Source: Escarpia spicata
Taxonomy: Eukaryota; Annelida; Polychaeta; Sabellida; Siboglinidae
Length of the DNA: 64,000 bases
Assembly (NCBI GenBank): GCA_963995525.1
Contig: OZ023209.1
Coordinates: 7,791,881 to 7,855,880, forward strand
Reading direction: 5' to 3'
Shown here: positions 45,023-61,800 of the stretch, in pieces
Layout: every line of letters begins with the position of its first letter
Numbering within the stretch: position 1 is the first letter of the stretch
Made by a program: the position numbers and the translations under genes
Notes under the pieces: model-generated
Databases searched by the model: none
Seen by the model: only the letters and a program-made list of their open reading frames with translations
Told to the model about the DNA's origin: nothing

Positions 45023-46702
45023 TACAGACTACAAACTACAAACAACGACATGCCTTACACACCACAGACTACAACCTACAAACAACGACAAGCCTTACAC
45101 ACCACAGACTACAAACTACAAACAACGACATGCCTTACACACCACAGACTACAAACTACAAAAAACGACATGCCTTACACACCACAGACTACAACCTACA
45201 AACAACGACAAGCCTTACACACCACAGACTACAAACTACAAACAACGACATGCCTTACACACCACAGACTACAAACAACAAACAACGACATGCCTTACAC
45301 ACCACAGACTACAACCTACAAACAACGACAAGCCTTACACACCACATACTACAACCTACAAACAACGACATGCCTTACACACCACAGACTACAAACTACA
45401 AACAACGACATGCCTTACACACTACAGACTACAAACTACAAACAACGACATGCCTTACACACTACAGACTACAAACTACAAACAACGACATGCCTTACTC
45501 ACTACAGACTACAAACTACAAACAACGACATGCCTTACACACCACAGACTACAAACTACAAACAACGACATGCCTTACACATCACATACTACAAACTACA
45601 AACAACGACATGCCTTACACACCACAGACTACAACCTACAAACAACGACATGCCTTACACACCACAGACTACAACCTACAAACAACGACAAGCCTTACAC
45701 ACCACAGACTACAAACTACAAACAACGACATGCCTTACACACTAGAGACTACAAACTACAAACAACGACATGCCTTACACATCACAGACTACAAACTACA
45801 AACAATGCCATGCCTTACACACTACAGACTACAAACTACAAACAACGACATGCCTTACACACCACAGACTACAACCTACAAACGACGACAAGCCTTACAC
45901 ACCACAGACTACAAACTACAAACAACGACATGCCTTACACACCACAGACTACAAACTACAAACAACGACATGCCTTACACACTACAGACTACAAACTACA
46001 AACAACGACATGCCTTACACACTACAGACTTCAAACTACAAACAACGACATGCCTTACACACCACAGACTACAACCTACAAACAACGACAAGCCTTACAC
46101 ACCACAGACTACAACCTACAAACAACGACATGCCTTACACACCACAGACTACAAACTACAAACAACGACATGCCTTACACACTACAGACTACAAACTACA
46201 AACAACGACATGCCTTACACACTACAGACTACAAACTACAAACAACGACATGCCTTACACACCACAGACTACAAACTACAAACAACGACATGCCTTACAC
46301 ATCACAGACTACAAACTACAAACAACGACATGCCTTACACACCACAGACTACAACCTACAAACAACGACATGCCTTACACACCACAGACTACAAACTACA
46401 AACAACGACATGCCTTACACACCACAGACTACAACCTACAAACAACGACAAGCCTAACACACCACAGACTACAAACTACAAACAACGACATGCCTTACAC
46501 ACCACAGATTACAAACTACAAACAACGACATGCCTTACACACTACAGACTACAACCTACAAACAACGACATGCCTTACACATCACAGACTACAAACTACA
46601 AACAATGACATGCCTTACACACTACAGACTACAAACTACAAACAACGACATGCCTTACACACCACAGTTTACAACCTACAAACAACGACAAGCCTTACAC
46701 AT
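45023..46702 (+). repeat. 42-mer HOR (1680 bp), copy 1
   Basis: The order recurs at +1680 bp. Markers are AAAAAACGACA (45163 and 46843), ACTACAAACAACAAAC (45271 and 46951), TTACTCACT (45498 and 47178) and ACTTCAAACT (46029 and 47709). A private change, AGCCTAACAC near 46454, creates a TAA; copy 2 has AGCCTTACAC. Confidence 0.88.
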
Positions 46703-48382
46703 CACAGACTACAAACTACAAACAACGACATGCCTTACACACCACAGACTACAACCTACAAACAACGACAAGCCTTACACACCACAGACTACAAACTACA
46801 AACAACGACATGCCTTACACACCACAGACTACAAACTACAAAAAACGACATGCCTTACACACCACAGACTACAACCTACAAACAACGACAAGCCTTACAC
46901 ACCACAGACTACAAACTACAAACAACGACATGCCTTACACACCACAGACTACAAACAACAAACAACGACATGCCTTACACACCACAGACTACAACCTACA
47001 AACAACGACAAGCCTTACACACCACATACTACAACCTACAAACAACGACATGCCTTACACACCACAGACTACAAACTACAAACAACGACATGCCTTACAC
47101 ACTACAGACTACAAACTACAAACAACGACATGCCTTACACACTACAGACTACAAACTACAAACAACGACATGCCTTACTCACTACAGACTACAAACTACA
47201 AACAACGACATGCCTTACACACCACAGACTACAAACTACAAACAACGACATGCCTTACACATCACATACTACAAACTACAAACAACGACATGCCTTACAC
47301 ACCACAGACTACAACCTACAAACAACGACATGCCTTACACACCACAGACTACAACCTACAAACAACGACAAGCCTTACACACCACAGACTACAAACTACA
47401 AACAACGACATGCCTTACACACTAGAGACTACAAACTACAAACAACGACATGCCTTACACATCACAGACTACAAACTACAAACAATGCCATGCCTTACAC
47501 ACTACAGACTACAAACTACAAACAACGACATGCCTTACACACCACAGACTACAACCTACAAACGACGACAAGCCTTACACACCACAGACTACAAACTACA
47601 AACAACGACATGCCTTACACACCACAGACTACAAACTACAAACAACGACATGCCTTACACACTACAGACTACAAACTACAAACAACGACATGCCTTACAC
47701 ACTACAGACTTCAAACTACAAACAACGACATGCCTTACACACCACAGACTACAACCTACAAACAACGACAAGCCTTACACACCGCAGACTACAACCTACA
47801 AACAACGACATGCCTTACACACCACAGACTACAAACTACAAACAACGACATGCCTTACACACTACAGACTACAAACTACAAACAACGACATGCCTTACAC
47901 ACTACAGACTACAAACTACAAACAACGACATGCCTTACACACCACAGACTACAAACTACAAACAACGACATGCCTTACACATCACAGACTACAAACTACA
48001 AACAACGACATGCCTTACACACCACAGACTACAACCTACAAACAACGACATGCCTTACACACCACAGACTACAAACTACAAACAACGACATGCCTTACAC
48101 ACCACAGACTACAACCTACAAACAACGACAAGCCTTACACACCACAGACTACAAACTACAAACAACGACATGCCTTACACACCACAGATTACAAACTACA
48201 AACAACGACATGCCTTACACACTACAGACTACAACCTACAAACAACGACATGCCTTACACATCACAGACTACAAACTACAAACAATGACATGCCTTACAC
48301 ACTACAGACTACAAACTACAAACAACGACATGCCTTACACACCACAGTTTACAACCTACAAACAACGACAAGCCTTACACAT
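46703..48382 (+). repeat. 42-mer HOR (1680 bp), copy 2
   Basis: This is the second direct copy, with matching order continuing to about 48434. A private ACCGCAG variant near 47784 adds a CpG not present in copy 1. Confidence 0.88.
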
Positions 48383-51300
48383 CACAGACTACAAACTACA
48401 AACAACGACATGCCTTACACACCACAGACTACAAACTACAAACAACGACATGCCTTACACATCACAGACTACAAACTACAAACAACGACAAGCCTAACAC
48501 ACTACAGACTACAAACTACAAACAACGACATGCCTTACACACCACAGTCTACAACCTACAAACAACGACAAGCCTTACACATCACAGACTACAAACTACA
48601 AACAACGACATGCCTTACACACCACAGACTACAACCTACAAACAACGACAAGCCTTACACACCACAGACTACAAACTACAAACAACGACATGCCTTACAA
48701 ACCACAGACTACAAACTACAAACAACGACATGCCTTACACACCACAGACTACAAACTACAAACAACGACATGCCTTACACACTACAGACTACAAACTACA
48801 AACAACGACATGCCTTACACATCACAGACTACAAACTACAAACAATGCCATGCCTTACACACTACAGACTACAAACTACAAACAACGACATGCCTTACAC
48901 ACCACAGACTACAACCTACAAACGACGACAAACCTTACACACCACAGACAACAAACTACAAACAACGACATGCCATACACACCACAGACTACAAACTACA
49001 AACAACGACATGCCTTACACACCACAGACTACAACCTACAAACAACGACAAGCCTTACACACCACAGACTACAACCTACAAACAACGACATGCCTTACAC
49101 ACCACAGACTACAAACTACAAACAACGACATGCCTTACACACTACAGACTACAAACTACAAACAACGACATGCCTTACACACTACAGACTACAAACTACA
49201 AACAACGACATGCCTTACACACCACAGACTACAAACTACAAACAACGACATGCCTTACACATCACAGACTACAAACTACAAACAACGACATGCCTTACAC
49301 ACCAGAGACTACAACCTACAAACAACGACATGCCTTACACACCACATACTACAAACTACAAACAACGACATGCCTTACACACCACAGACTACAACCTACA
49401 AACAACGACAAGCCTTACACACCACAGACTACAAACTACAAACAACGACATGCCTTACACACCACAGATTACAAACTACAAACAACGACATGCCTTACAC
49501 ACTACAGACTACAACCTACAAACAACGACATGCCTTACACATGACAGACTACAAACTACAAACAATGACATGCCTTACACACTACAGACTACAAACTACA
49601 AACAACGACATGCCTTACACACCACAGTTTACAACCTACAAACAACGACAAGCCTTACACATCACAGACTACAAACTACAAACAACGACATGCCTTACAC
49701 ACCACAGACTACAAACTACAAACAACGACATGCGTTACACATCACAGACTACAAACTACAAATAACGACAAGCCTTACACACTACAGACTACAAACTACA
49801 AACAACGACATGCCTTACACACTACAGACTACAAACTACAAACAACGACATGCCTTACACATCACAGACTACAAACTACAAACAATGCCATGCCTTACAC
49901 ACTACAGACTACAAACTACAAACAACGACATGCCTTACACACCACAGACTACAACCTACAAACGACGACAAGCCTTACACACCACAGACTACAAACTACA
50001 AACAACGACATGCCTTACACACCACAGACTACAAACTACAAACAACGACATGCCTTACACACCACAGACTACAACCTACAAACAACGACAAGCCTTACAC
50101 ACCACATACTACAACCTACAAACAACGACATACCTTACACACCACAGACTACAAACTACAAACAACGACATGCCTTACACACTACAGACTACAAACTACA
50201 AACAACGACATGCCTTACACACTACAGACTACAAACTACAAACAACGACATGCCTTACACACCACAGACTACAAACTACAAACAACGACATGCCTTACAC
50301 ATCACAGACTACAAACTACAAACAACGACATGCCTTACACACCAAAGACTACAACCTACAAACAACGACATGCCTTACACACCACAGACTACAAACTATA
50401 AACAACGACATGCCTTTCACACCACAGACTACAACCTACAAACAACGACAAGCCTTACACACCACAGACTACAAACTACAAACAACGACATGCCTTACAC
50501 ACCACAGATTACAAACTACAAACAACGACATGTCTTACACACTACAGACTACAACCTACAAACAACGACATGCCTTACACATCACAGACTACAAACTACA
50601 AACAATGACATGCCTTACACACTACAGACTACAAACTACAAACAACGACATGCCTTACACACCACAGTTTACAACCTACAAACAACGACAAGCCTTACAC
50701 ATCACAGACTACAAACTACAAACAACGACATGCCTTACACACCACAGACTACAAACTACAAACAACGACATGCCTTACACATCACAGACTACAAACTACA
50801 AACAACGACAAGCCTTACACACTACAGACTACAAACTACAAACAACGACATGCCTTACACACCACAGTCTACAACCTACAAACAACGACAAGCCTTACAC
50901 ATCACAGACTACAAACTACAAACAACGACATGCCTTACACACCACAGACTACAACCTACAAACAACGACAAGCCTTACACACCACAGACTACAAACTACA
51001 AACAACGACATGCCTTACAAACCACAGACTACAAACTACAAACAACGACATGCCTTACACACCACAGACTACAAACTACAAACAACGACATGCCTTACAC
51101 ACTACAGACTACAAACTACAAACAACGACATGCCTTACACATCACAGACTACAAACTACAAACAATGCCATGCCTTACACACTACAGACTACAAACTACA
51201 AACAACGACATGCCTTACACACCACAGACTACAACCTACAAACGACGACAAGCCTTACACACCACAGACTACAAACTACAAACAACGACATGCCTTACAC

Positions 51301-51411
51301 ACCACAGAGTACAACCTACAAACAACGACAAGCCTTACACACCACAGACTACAACCTACAAACAACGACATGCCTTACACACCACAGACTACAACCTACA
51401 AACAACGACAT
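48383..51411 (+). repeat. Mosaic satellite segment related to the long HOR
   Basis: About 3 kb follows the variant order of the long HOR near 20.9-23.7 kb: TGCCATAC near 48970, CACCAGAG near 49302, ACATACCTTA near 50131, CACCAAAG near 50341 and GCCTTTCAC near 50414. It lacks the family A, B and C 33-bp monomers. It has private changes: CAAACCTT near 48930, CAGACAAC near 48947, ATGACAG near 49541, TGCGTT near 49733, AATAACG near 49762, CTATAAAC near 50397 and ATGTCTT near 50531. Its higher private variation suggests an older, less homogenised relative. Confidence 0.8.
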
Positions 51412-53611
51412 GCCTTACACACCACAGACTACAAACTACAAACAACGACATGCCTTACACACTACAGACTACAAACTACAAACAACGACATGCCTTACAC
51501 ACCACAGACTACAAACTACAAACAACGACATGCCTTACACATCACAGACTAGAAACTACAAACAACGACATGCCTTACACACCACAGACTACAACCTACA
51601 AACAACGACATGCCTTACACACCACAGACTACAAACTACAAACAACGACAAGCCTTACACATCACAGACTACAAACTACAAACAACGACATGCCTTACAC
51701 ACCACAGACTACAACCTACAAACAACGACATGCCTTACACATCACAGACTACAAACTACAAACAACGACAAGCCTTACACACCACAGACTACAAACTACA
51801 AACAACGACATGCCTTACACATCACAGACTACAAACTAAAAACAACGACATGCCTTACACACCACAGACTACAACCTACAAACAACGACATGCCTTACAC
51901 ACCACAGACTACAAACTACAAACAACGACATGCCTTACACACTACAGACTACAACCTACAAACAACGACATGCCTTACACATCACAGACTACAAACTACA
52001 AACAATGACATGCCTTACACACTACAGACTACAAACTACAAACAACGACATGCCTTACAAACCACAGCCTACAAACTACAAACAACGACATGCCATACAC
52101 ACCACAGACTACAAACTACAAACAACGACATGCCTTACACACTACAGACTACAACCTACAAACAACGACATGCCTTACACATCATAGACTACAAACTACA
52201 AACAATGACATGGCTTACACACCACAGACTACAACCTACAAACAACGACATGCCTTACACACCACAGACTACAAACTACAAACAACGACATGCCTTACAC
52301 ACCACAGACTACAACCTACAAACAACGACATGCCTTACACATCACAGACTACAAACTACAAACAACGACAAGCCTTACACACCACAGACTACAAACTACA
52401 AACAACGACATGCCTTACACATCACAGACTACAAACTACAAACAACGACATGCCTTACACACCACAGACTACAACCTACAAACAACGACATGCCTTACAC
52501 ACCACAGACTACAAACTACAAACAACGACATGCCTTACACACCACAGACTACAACCTACAAACAACGACAAGCCTTACACACCACAGACTACAAACTACA
52601 AACAACGACATGCCTTACACACCACAGACTACAAACTACAAACAACGACATGCCTTACACACTACAGACTACAACCTACAAACAACGACATGCCTTACAC
52701 ATCACAGACTACAAACTACAAATAATGACATGCCTTACACGCTACACACTACAAACTACAAACAACGACATGCCTTACACACCACAGACTACAAACTACA
52801 AACAACGACATGCCTTACACACCACAGACTACAAACTACAAACAACGACATGCCTTACACACTACAAACTACAACCTACAAACAACGACAAGCCTTACAC
52901 ACCACAGACTACAAACTACAAACAACGACATGCCTTACACACCACAGACTACAAACTACAAACAACGACATGCCTTACACACTACAGACTACAAACTACA
53001 AACAACGACATGCCTTACACATCATAGACTACAAACTACAAACAATGACATGCCTTACACACTAGAGACTACAAACTACAAACAACGACATGGCTTACAC
53101 ACCACAGACTACAACCTACAAACAACGACATGCCTTACACACCACAGACTACAAACTACAAACAACGACATGCCTTACACACTACAGACTACAAACTACA
53201 AACAACGACATGCCTTACACATCACAGACTACAAACTACAAACAATGACATGCCTTACACACTACAGACTACAAACTACAAACAACGACATGCCTTACAC
53301 ACCACAGACTACAACCTACAAACAACGACAAGCCTTACACACCACAGACTACAAACTACAAACAACGACATGCCTTACACACCACAGACTACAAACTACA
53401 AACAACGACATGCCTTACACACCACAGACTACAAACTACAAACAACGACATGCCTTACACACTACAGACTACAAACTACAAACAACGACATGCCTTACAC
53501 ATCACAGACTACAAACTACAAACAATGACATGCCTTACACACTACAGACTACAAACTACAAACAACGACATGCCTTACACACCACAGACTACAACCTACA
53601 AACAACGACAA
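51412..53611 (+). repeat. 55-mer HOR (2200 bp), copy 1
   Basis: The order recurs at +2200 bp. Markers are GACTAGAAAC (51547 and 53747), AACTAAAAACAA (51837 and 54037), ACAGCCTACAAACT (52066 and 54266), AATAATGACA (52721 and 54921) and CACGCTACACACT (52740 and 54940). I saw no base difference among the markers compared, making this one of the most homogeneous pairs in the window. Confidence 0.9.
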
Positions 53612-55811
53612 GCCTTACACACCACAGACTACAAACTACAAACAACGACATGCCTTACACACTACAGACTACAAACTACAAACAACGACATGCCTTACAC
53701 ACCACAGACTACAAACTACAAACAACGACATGCCTTACACATCACAGACTAGAAACTACAAACAACGACATGCCTTACACACCACAGACTACAACCTACA
53801 AACAACGACATGCCTTACACACCACAGACTACAAACTACAAACAACGACAAGCCTTACACATCACAGACTACAAACTACAAACAACGACATGCCTTACAC
53901 ACCACAGACTACAACCTACAAACAACGACATGCCTTACACATCACAGACTACAAACTACAAACAACGACAAGCCTTACACACCACAGACTACAAACTACA
54001 AACAACGACATGCCTTACACATCACAGACTACAAACTAAAAACAACGACATGCCTTACACACCACAGACTACAACCTACAAACAACGACATGCCTTACAC
54101 ACCACAGACTACAAACTACAAACAACGACATGCCTTACACACTACAGACTACAACCTACAAACAACGACATGCCTTACACATCACAGACTACAAACTACA
54201 AACAATGACATGCCTTACACACTACAGACTACAAACTACAAACAACGACATGCCTTACAAACCACAGCCTACAAACTACAAACAACGACATGCCATACAC
54301 ACCACAGACTACAAACTACAAACAACGACATGCCTTACACACTACAGACTACAACCTACAAACAACGACATGCCTTACACATCATAGACTACAAACTACA
54401 AACAATGACATGGCTTACACACCACAGACTACAACCTACAAACAACGACATGCCTTACACACCACAGACTACAAACTACAAACAACGACATGCCTTACAC
54501 ACCACAGACTACAACCTACAAACAACGACATGCCTTACACATCACAGACTACAAACTACAAACAACGACAAGCCTTACACACCACAGACTACAAACTACA
54601 AACAACGACATGCCTTACACATCACAGACTACAAACTACAAACAACGACATGCCTTACACACCACAGACTACAACCTACAAACAACGACATGCCTTACAC
54701 ACCACAGACTACAAACTACAAACAACGACATGCCTTACACACCACAGACTACAACCTACAAACAACGACAAGCCTTACACACCACAGACTACAAACTACA
54801 AACAACGACATGCCTTACACACCACAGACTACAAACTACAAACAACGACATGCCTTACACACTACAGACTACAACCTACAAACAACGACATGCCTTACAC
54901 ATCACAGACTACAAACTACAAATAATGACATGCCTTACACGCTACACACTACAAACTACAAACAACGACATGCCTTACACACCACAGACTACAAACTACA
55001 AACAACGACATGCCTTACACACCACAGACTACAAACTACAAACAACGACATGCCTTACACACTACAAACTACAACCTACAAACAACGACAAGCCTTACAC
55101 ACCACAGACTACAAACTACAAACAACGACATGCCTTACACACCACAGACTACAAACTACAAACAACGACATGCCTTACACACTACAGACTACAAACTACA
55201 AACAACGACATGCCTTACACATCATAGACTACAAACTACAAACAATGACATGCCTTACACACTAGAGACTACAAACTACAAACAACGACATGGCTTACAC
55301 ACCACAGACTACAACCTACAAACAACGACATGCCTTACACACCACAGACTACAAACTACAAACAACGACATGCCTTACACACTACAGACTACAAACTACA
55401 AACAACGACATGCCTTACACATCACAGACTACAAACTACAAACAATGACATGCCTTACACACTACAGACTACAAACTACAAACAACGACATGCCTTACAC
55501 ACCACAGACTACAACCTACAAACAACGACAAGCCTTACACACCACAGACTACAAACTACAAACAACGACATGCCTTACACACCACAGACTACAAACTACA
55601 AACAACGACATGCCTTACACACCACAGACTACAAACTACAAACAACGACATGCCTTACACACTACAGACTACAAACTACAAACAACGACATGCCTTACAC
55701 ATCACAGACTACAAACTACAAACAATGACATGCCTTACACACTACAGACTACAAACTACAAACAACGACATGCCTTACACACCACAGACTACAACCTACA
55801 AACAACGACAA
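53612..55811 (+). repeat. 55-mer HOR (2200 bp), copy 2
   Basis: This is the second direct copy. It ends at about 55831, where GACTAGAAAC replaces GACTACAAAC and the order changes. Confidence 0.9.
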
Positions 55812-58800
55812 GCCTTACACACCACAGACTAGAAACTACAAACAACGACATGCCTTACACACCACAGACTACAAACTACAAAAAACGACATGCCTTACAC
55901 ACCACAGACTACAACCTACAAACAACGACAAGCCTTACACACCACAGACTACAAACTACAAACAACGACATGCCTTACACACCACAGACTACAAACTACA
56001 AACAACGACATGCCTTACACACCACAGACTACAACCTACAAACAACGACAAGCCTTACACACCACATACTACAACCTACAAACAACGACATGCCTTACAC
56101 ACCACAGACTACAAACTACAAACAACGACATGCCTTACACACTACAGACTACAAACTACAAACAACGACATGCCTTACATACTACAGACTACAAACTACA
56201 AACAACGACATGCCTTACACACCACAGACTACAAACTACAAACAACGACATGCCTTACACATCACAGACTACAAACTACAAACAACGACATGCCTTACAC
56301 ACCACAGACTACAACCTACAAACAACGACATGCCTTACACACCACAGACTACAACCTACAAACAACGACAAGCCTTACACACCACAGACTACAAACTACA
56401 AACAACGACATGCCTTACACACCACAGACTACAACCTACAAACAACGACATGCCTTACACACCACAGACTACAAACTACAAACAACGACATGCCTTACAC
56501 ACCACAGACTACAACCTACAAACAACGACAAGCCTTACACACCACAGACTACAAACTACAAACAACGACATGCCTTACACACTACAGACTACAAACTACA
56601 AACAACGACATGCCTTACACATCATAGACTACAAACTACAAACAATGACATGCCTTACACACTAGAGACTACAAACTACAAACAACGACATGCCTTACAC
56701 ACCACAGACTACAAACTACAAACAACGACATGCCTTACACACTACAGACTACAAACTACAAACAACGACATGCCTTACACATCACAGACTACAAACTACA
56801 AACAACGACATGCCTTACACACCACAGACTACAACCTACAAACAACGACATGCCTTACACACCACAGACTACAACCTACAAACAACGACAAGCCTTACAC
56901 ACCACAGACTACAAACTACAAACAACGACATGCCTTACACACCACAGACTACAACCTACAAACAACGACATGCCTTACACACCACAGACTACAAACTACA
57001 AACAACGACATGCCTTACACACCACAGACTACAACCTACAAACAACGACAAGCCTTACACACCACAGACTACAAACTACAAACAACGACATGCCTTACAC
57101 ACTACAGACTACAAACTACAAACAACGACATGCCTTACACATCATAGACTACAAACTACAAACAACGACATGCCTTACACACCACAGACTACAACCTACA
57201 AACAACGACAAGCCTTACACACCACAGACTACAAACTACAAACAACGACATGCCTTACACACTACAGACTACAAACTACAAACAACGACATGCCTTACAC
57301 ACCACAGACTACAAACTACAAACAACGACATGCCTTACACACTACAGACTACAAACTACAAACAACGACATGCCTTACATACTACAGACTACAAACTACA
57401 AACAACGACATGCCTTACACACCACAGACTACAAACTACAAACAACGACATGCCTTACACATCACAGACTACAAACTACAAACAACGACATGCCTTACAC
57501 ACCACAGACTACAACCTACAAACAACGACATGCCTTACACACCACAGACTACAACCTACAAACAACGACAAGCCTTACACACCACAGACTACAAACTACA
57601 AACAACGACATGCCTTACACACCACAGACTACAACCTACAAACAACGACATGCCTTACACACCACAGACTACAAACTACAAACAACGACATGCCTTACAC
57701 ACCACAGACTACAACCTACAAACAACGACAAGCCTTACACACCACAGACTACAAACTACAAACAACGACATGCCTTACACACTACAGACTACAAACTACA
57801 AACAACGACATGCCTTACACATCATAGACTACAAACTACAAACAATGACATGCCTTACACACTAGAGACTACAAACTACAAACAACGACATGCCTTACAC
57901 ACCACAGACTACAAACTACAAACAACGACATGCCTTACACACTACAGACTACAAACTACAAACAACGACATGCCTTACACATCACAGACTACAAACTACA
58001 AACAACGACATGCCTTACACACCACAGACTACAACCTACAAACAACGACAAGCCTTACACACCACAGACTACAAACTACAAACAACGACATGCCTTACAC
58101 ACCACAGACTACAAACTACAAAAAACGACATGCCTTACACACCACAGACTACAACCTACAAACAACGACAAGCCTTACACACCACAGACTACAAACTACA
58201 AACAACGACATGCCTTACACACCACAGAGTACAAACTACAAACAACGACATGCCTTACACATCACAGACTACAAACTACAAACAACGACATGCCTTACAC
58301 ACCACAGACTACAACCTACAAACAACGACAAGCCTTACACACCACAGACTACAAACTACAAACAACGACATGCCTTACACACCACAGACTACAAACTACA
58401 AACAACGACATGCCTTACACACCACAGACTACAAACTACAAAAAACGACATGCCTTACACACCACAGACTACAACCTACAAACAACGACAAGCCTTACAC
58501 ACCACAGACTACAAACTACAAACAACGACATGCCTTACACACCACAGAGTACAAACTACAAACAACGACATGCCTTACACACCACAGACTACAACCTACA
58601 AACAACGACAAGCCTTACACACCACATACTACAACCTACAAACAACGACATGCCTTACACACCACAGACTACAAACTACAAACAACGACATGCCTTACAC
58701 ACTACAGACTACAAACTACAAACAACGACATGCCTTACACACTACAGACTACAAACTACAAACAACGACATGCCTTACACACCACAGACTACAAACTACA

Positions 58801-61800
58801 AACAACGACATGCCTTACACATCACAGACTACAAACTACAAACAACGACATGCCTTACACACCACAGACTACAACCTACAAACAACGACATGCCTTACAC
58901 ACCACAGACTACAAACTACAAACAACGACAAGCCTTACACACCACATACTACAACCTACAAACAACGACATGCCTTACACACCACAGACTACAAACTACA
59001 AACAACGACATGCCTTACACACTACAGACTACAAACTACAAACAACGACATGCCTTACACACCACAGACTACAACCTACAAACAACGACAAGCCTTACAC
59101 ACCACAGACTAGAAACTACAAACAACGACATGCCTTACACACCACAGACTACAAACTACAAAAAACGACATGCCTTACACACCACAGACTACAACCTACA
59201 AACAACGACAAGCCTTACACACCACAGACTACAAACTACAAACAACGACATGCCTTACACACCACAGACTACAAACTACAAACAACGACATGCCTTACAC
59301 ACCACAGACTACAACCTACAAACAACGACAAGCCTTACACACCACATACTACAACCTACAAACAACGACATGCCTTACACACCACAGACTACAAACTACA
59401 AACAACGACATGCCTTACACACTACAGACTACAAACTACAAACAACGACATGCCTTACATACTACAGACTACAAACTACAAACAACGACATGCCTTACAC
59501 ACCACAGACTACAAACTACAAACAACGACATGCCTTACACATCACAGACTACAAACTACAAACAACGACATGCCTTACACACCACAGACTACAACCTACA
59601 AACAACGACATGCCTTACACACCACAGACTACAACCTACAAACAACGACAAGCCTTACACACCACAGACTACAAACTACAAACAACGACATGCCTTACAC
59701 ACCACAGACTACAACCTACAAACAACGACATGCCTTACACACCACAGACTACAAACTACAAACAACGACATGCCTTACACACCACAGACTACAACCTACA
59801 AACAACGACAAGCCTTACACACCACAGACTACAAACTACAAACAACGACATGCCTTACACACTACAGACTACAAACTACAAACAACGACATGCCTTACAC
59901 ATCATAGACTACAAACTACAAACAATGACATGCCTTACACACTAGAGACTACAAACTACAAACAACGACATGCCTTACACACCACAGACTACAAACTACA
60001 AACAACGACATGCCTTACACACTACAGACTACAAACTACAAACAACGACATGCCTTACACATCACAGACTACAAACTACAAACAACGACATGCCTTACAC
60101 ACCACAGACTACAACCTACAAACAACGACAAGCCTTACACACCACAGACTACAAACTACAAACAACGACATGCCTTACACACCACAGACTACAAACTACA
60201 AAAAACGACATGCCTTACACACCACAGACTACAACCTACAAACAACGACAAGCCTTACACACCACAGACTACAAACTACAAACAACGACATGCCTTACAC
60301 ACCACAGAGTACAAACTACAAACAACGACATGCCTTACACATCACAGACTACAAACTACAAACAACGACATGCCTTACACACCACAGACTACAACCTACA
60401 AACAACGACAAGCCTTACACACCACAGACTACAAACTACAAACAACGACATGCCTTACACACCACAGACTACAAACTACAAACAACGACATGCCTTACAC
60501 ACCACAGACTACAAACTACAAAAAACGACATGCCTTACACACCACAGACTACAACCTACAAACAACGACAAGCCTTACACACCACAGACTACAAACTACA
60601 AACAACGACATGCCTTACACACCACAGAGTACAAACTACAAACAACGACATGCCTTACACACCACAGACTACAACCTACAAACAACGACAAGCCTTACAC
60701 ACCACATACTACAACCTACAAACAACGACATGCCTTACACACCACAGACTACAAACTACAAACAACGACATGCCTTACACACTACAGACTACAAACTACA
60801 AACAACGACATGCCTTACACACTACAGACTACAAACTACAAACAACGACATGCCTTACACACCACAGACTACAAACTACAAACAACGACATGCCTTACAC
60901 ATCACAGACTACAAACTACAAACAACGACATGCCTTACACACCACAGACTACAACCTACAAACAACGACATGCCTTACACACCACAGACTACAAACTACA
61001 AACAACGACAAGCCTTACACACCACATACTACAACCTACAAACAACGACATGCCTTACACACCACAGACTACAAACTACAAACAACGACATGCCTTACAC
61101 ACTACAGACTACAAACTACAAACAACGACATGCCTTACACACTACAGACTACAAACTACAAACAACGACATGCCTTACACACCACAGACTACAAACTACA
61201 AACAACGACATGCCTTACACATCACAGACTACAAACTACAAACAACGACATGCCTTACACACCACAGACTACAACCTACAAACAACGACATGCCTTACAC
61301 ACCACAGACTACAAACTACAAACAACGACATGCCTTACACATCACAGACTACAAACTACAAACAACGACATGCCTTACACACCACAGACTACAACCTACA
61401 AACAACGACATGCCTTACACACCACAGACTACAACCTACAAACAACGACAAGCCTTACACACCACAGACTACAAACTACAAACAACGACATGCCTTACAC
61501 ACCACAGACTACAACCTACAAACAACGACATGCCTTACACACCACAGACTACAAACTACAAACAACGACATGCCTTACACACCACAGACTACAACCTACA
61601 AACAACGACAAGCCTTACACACCACAGACTACAAACTACAAACAACGACATGCCTTACACACTACAGACTACAAACTACAAACAACGACATGCCTTACAC
61701 ATCATAGACTACAAACTACAAACAATGACATGCCTTACACACTAGAGACTACAAACTACAAACAACGACATGCCTTACACACCACAGACTACAAACTACA

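Noticed and set aside
50390..50404. TATAAA-like sequence (CTATAAAC)
   Set aside because: It is a single-base variant of the normal CTACAAAC in one monomer, with no other promoter context.
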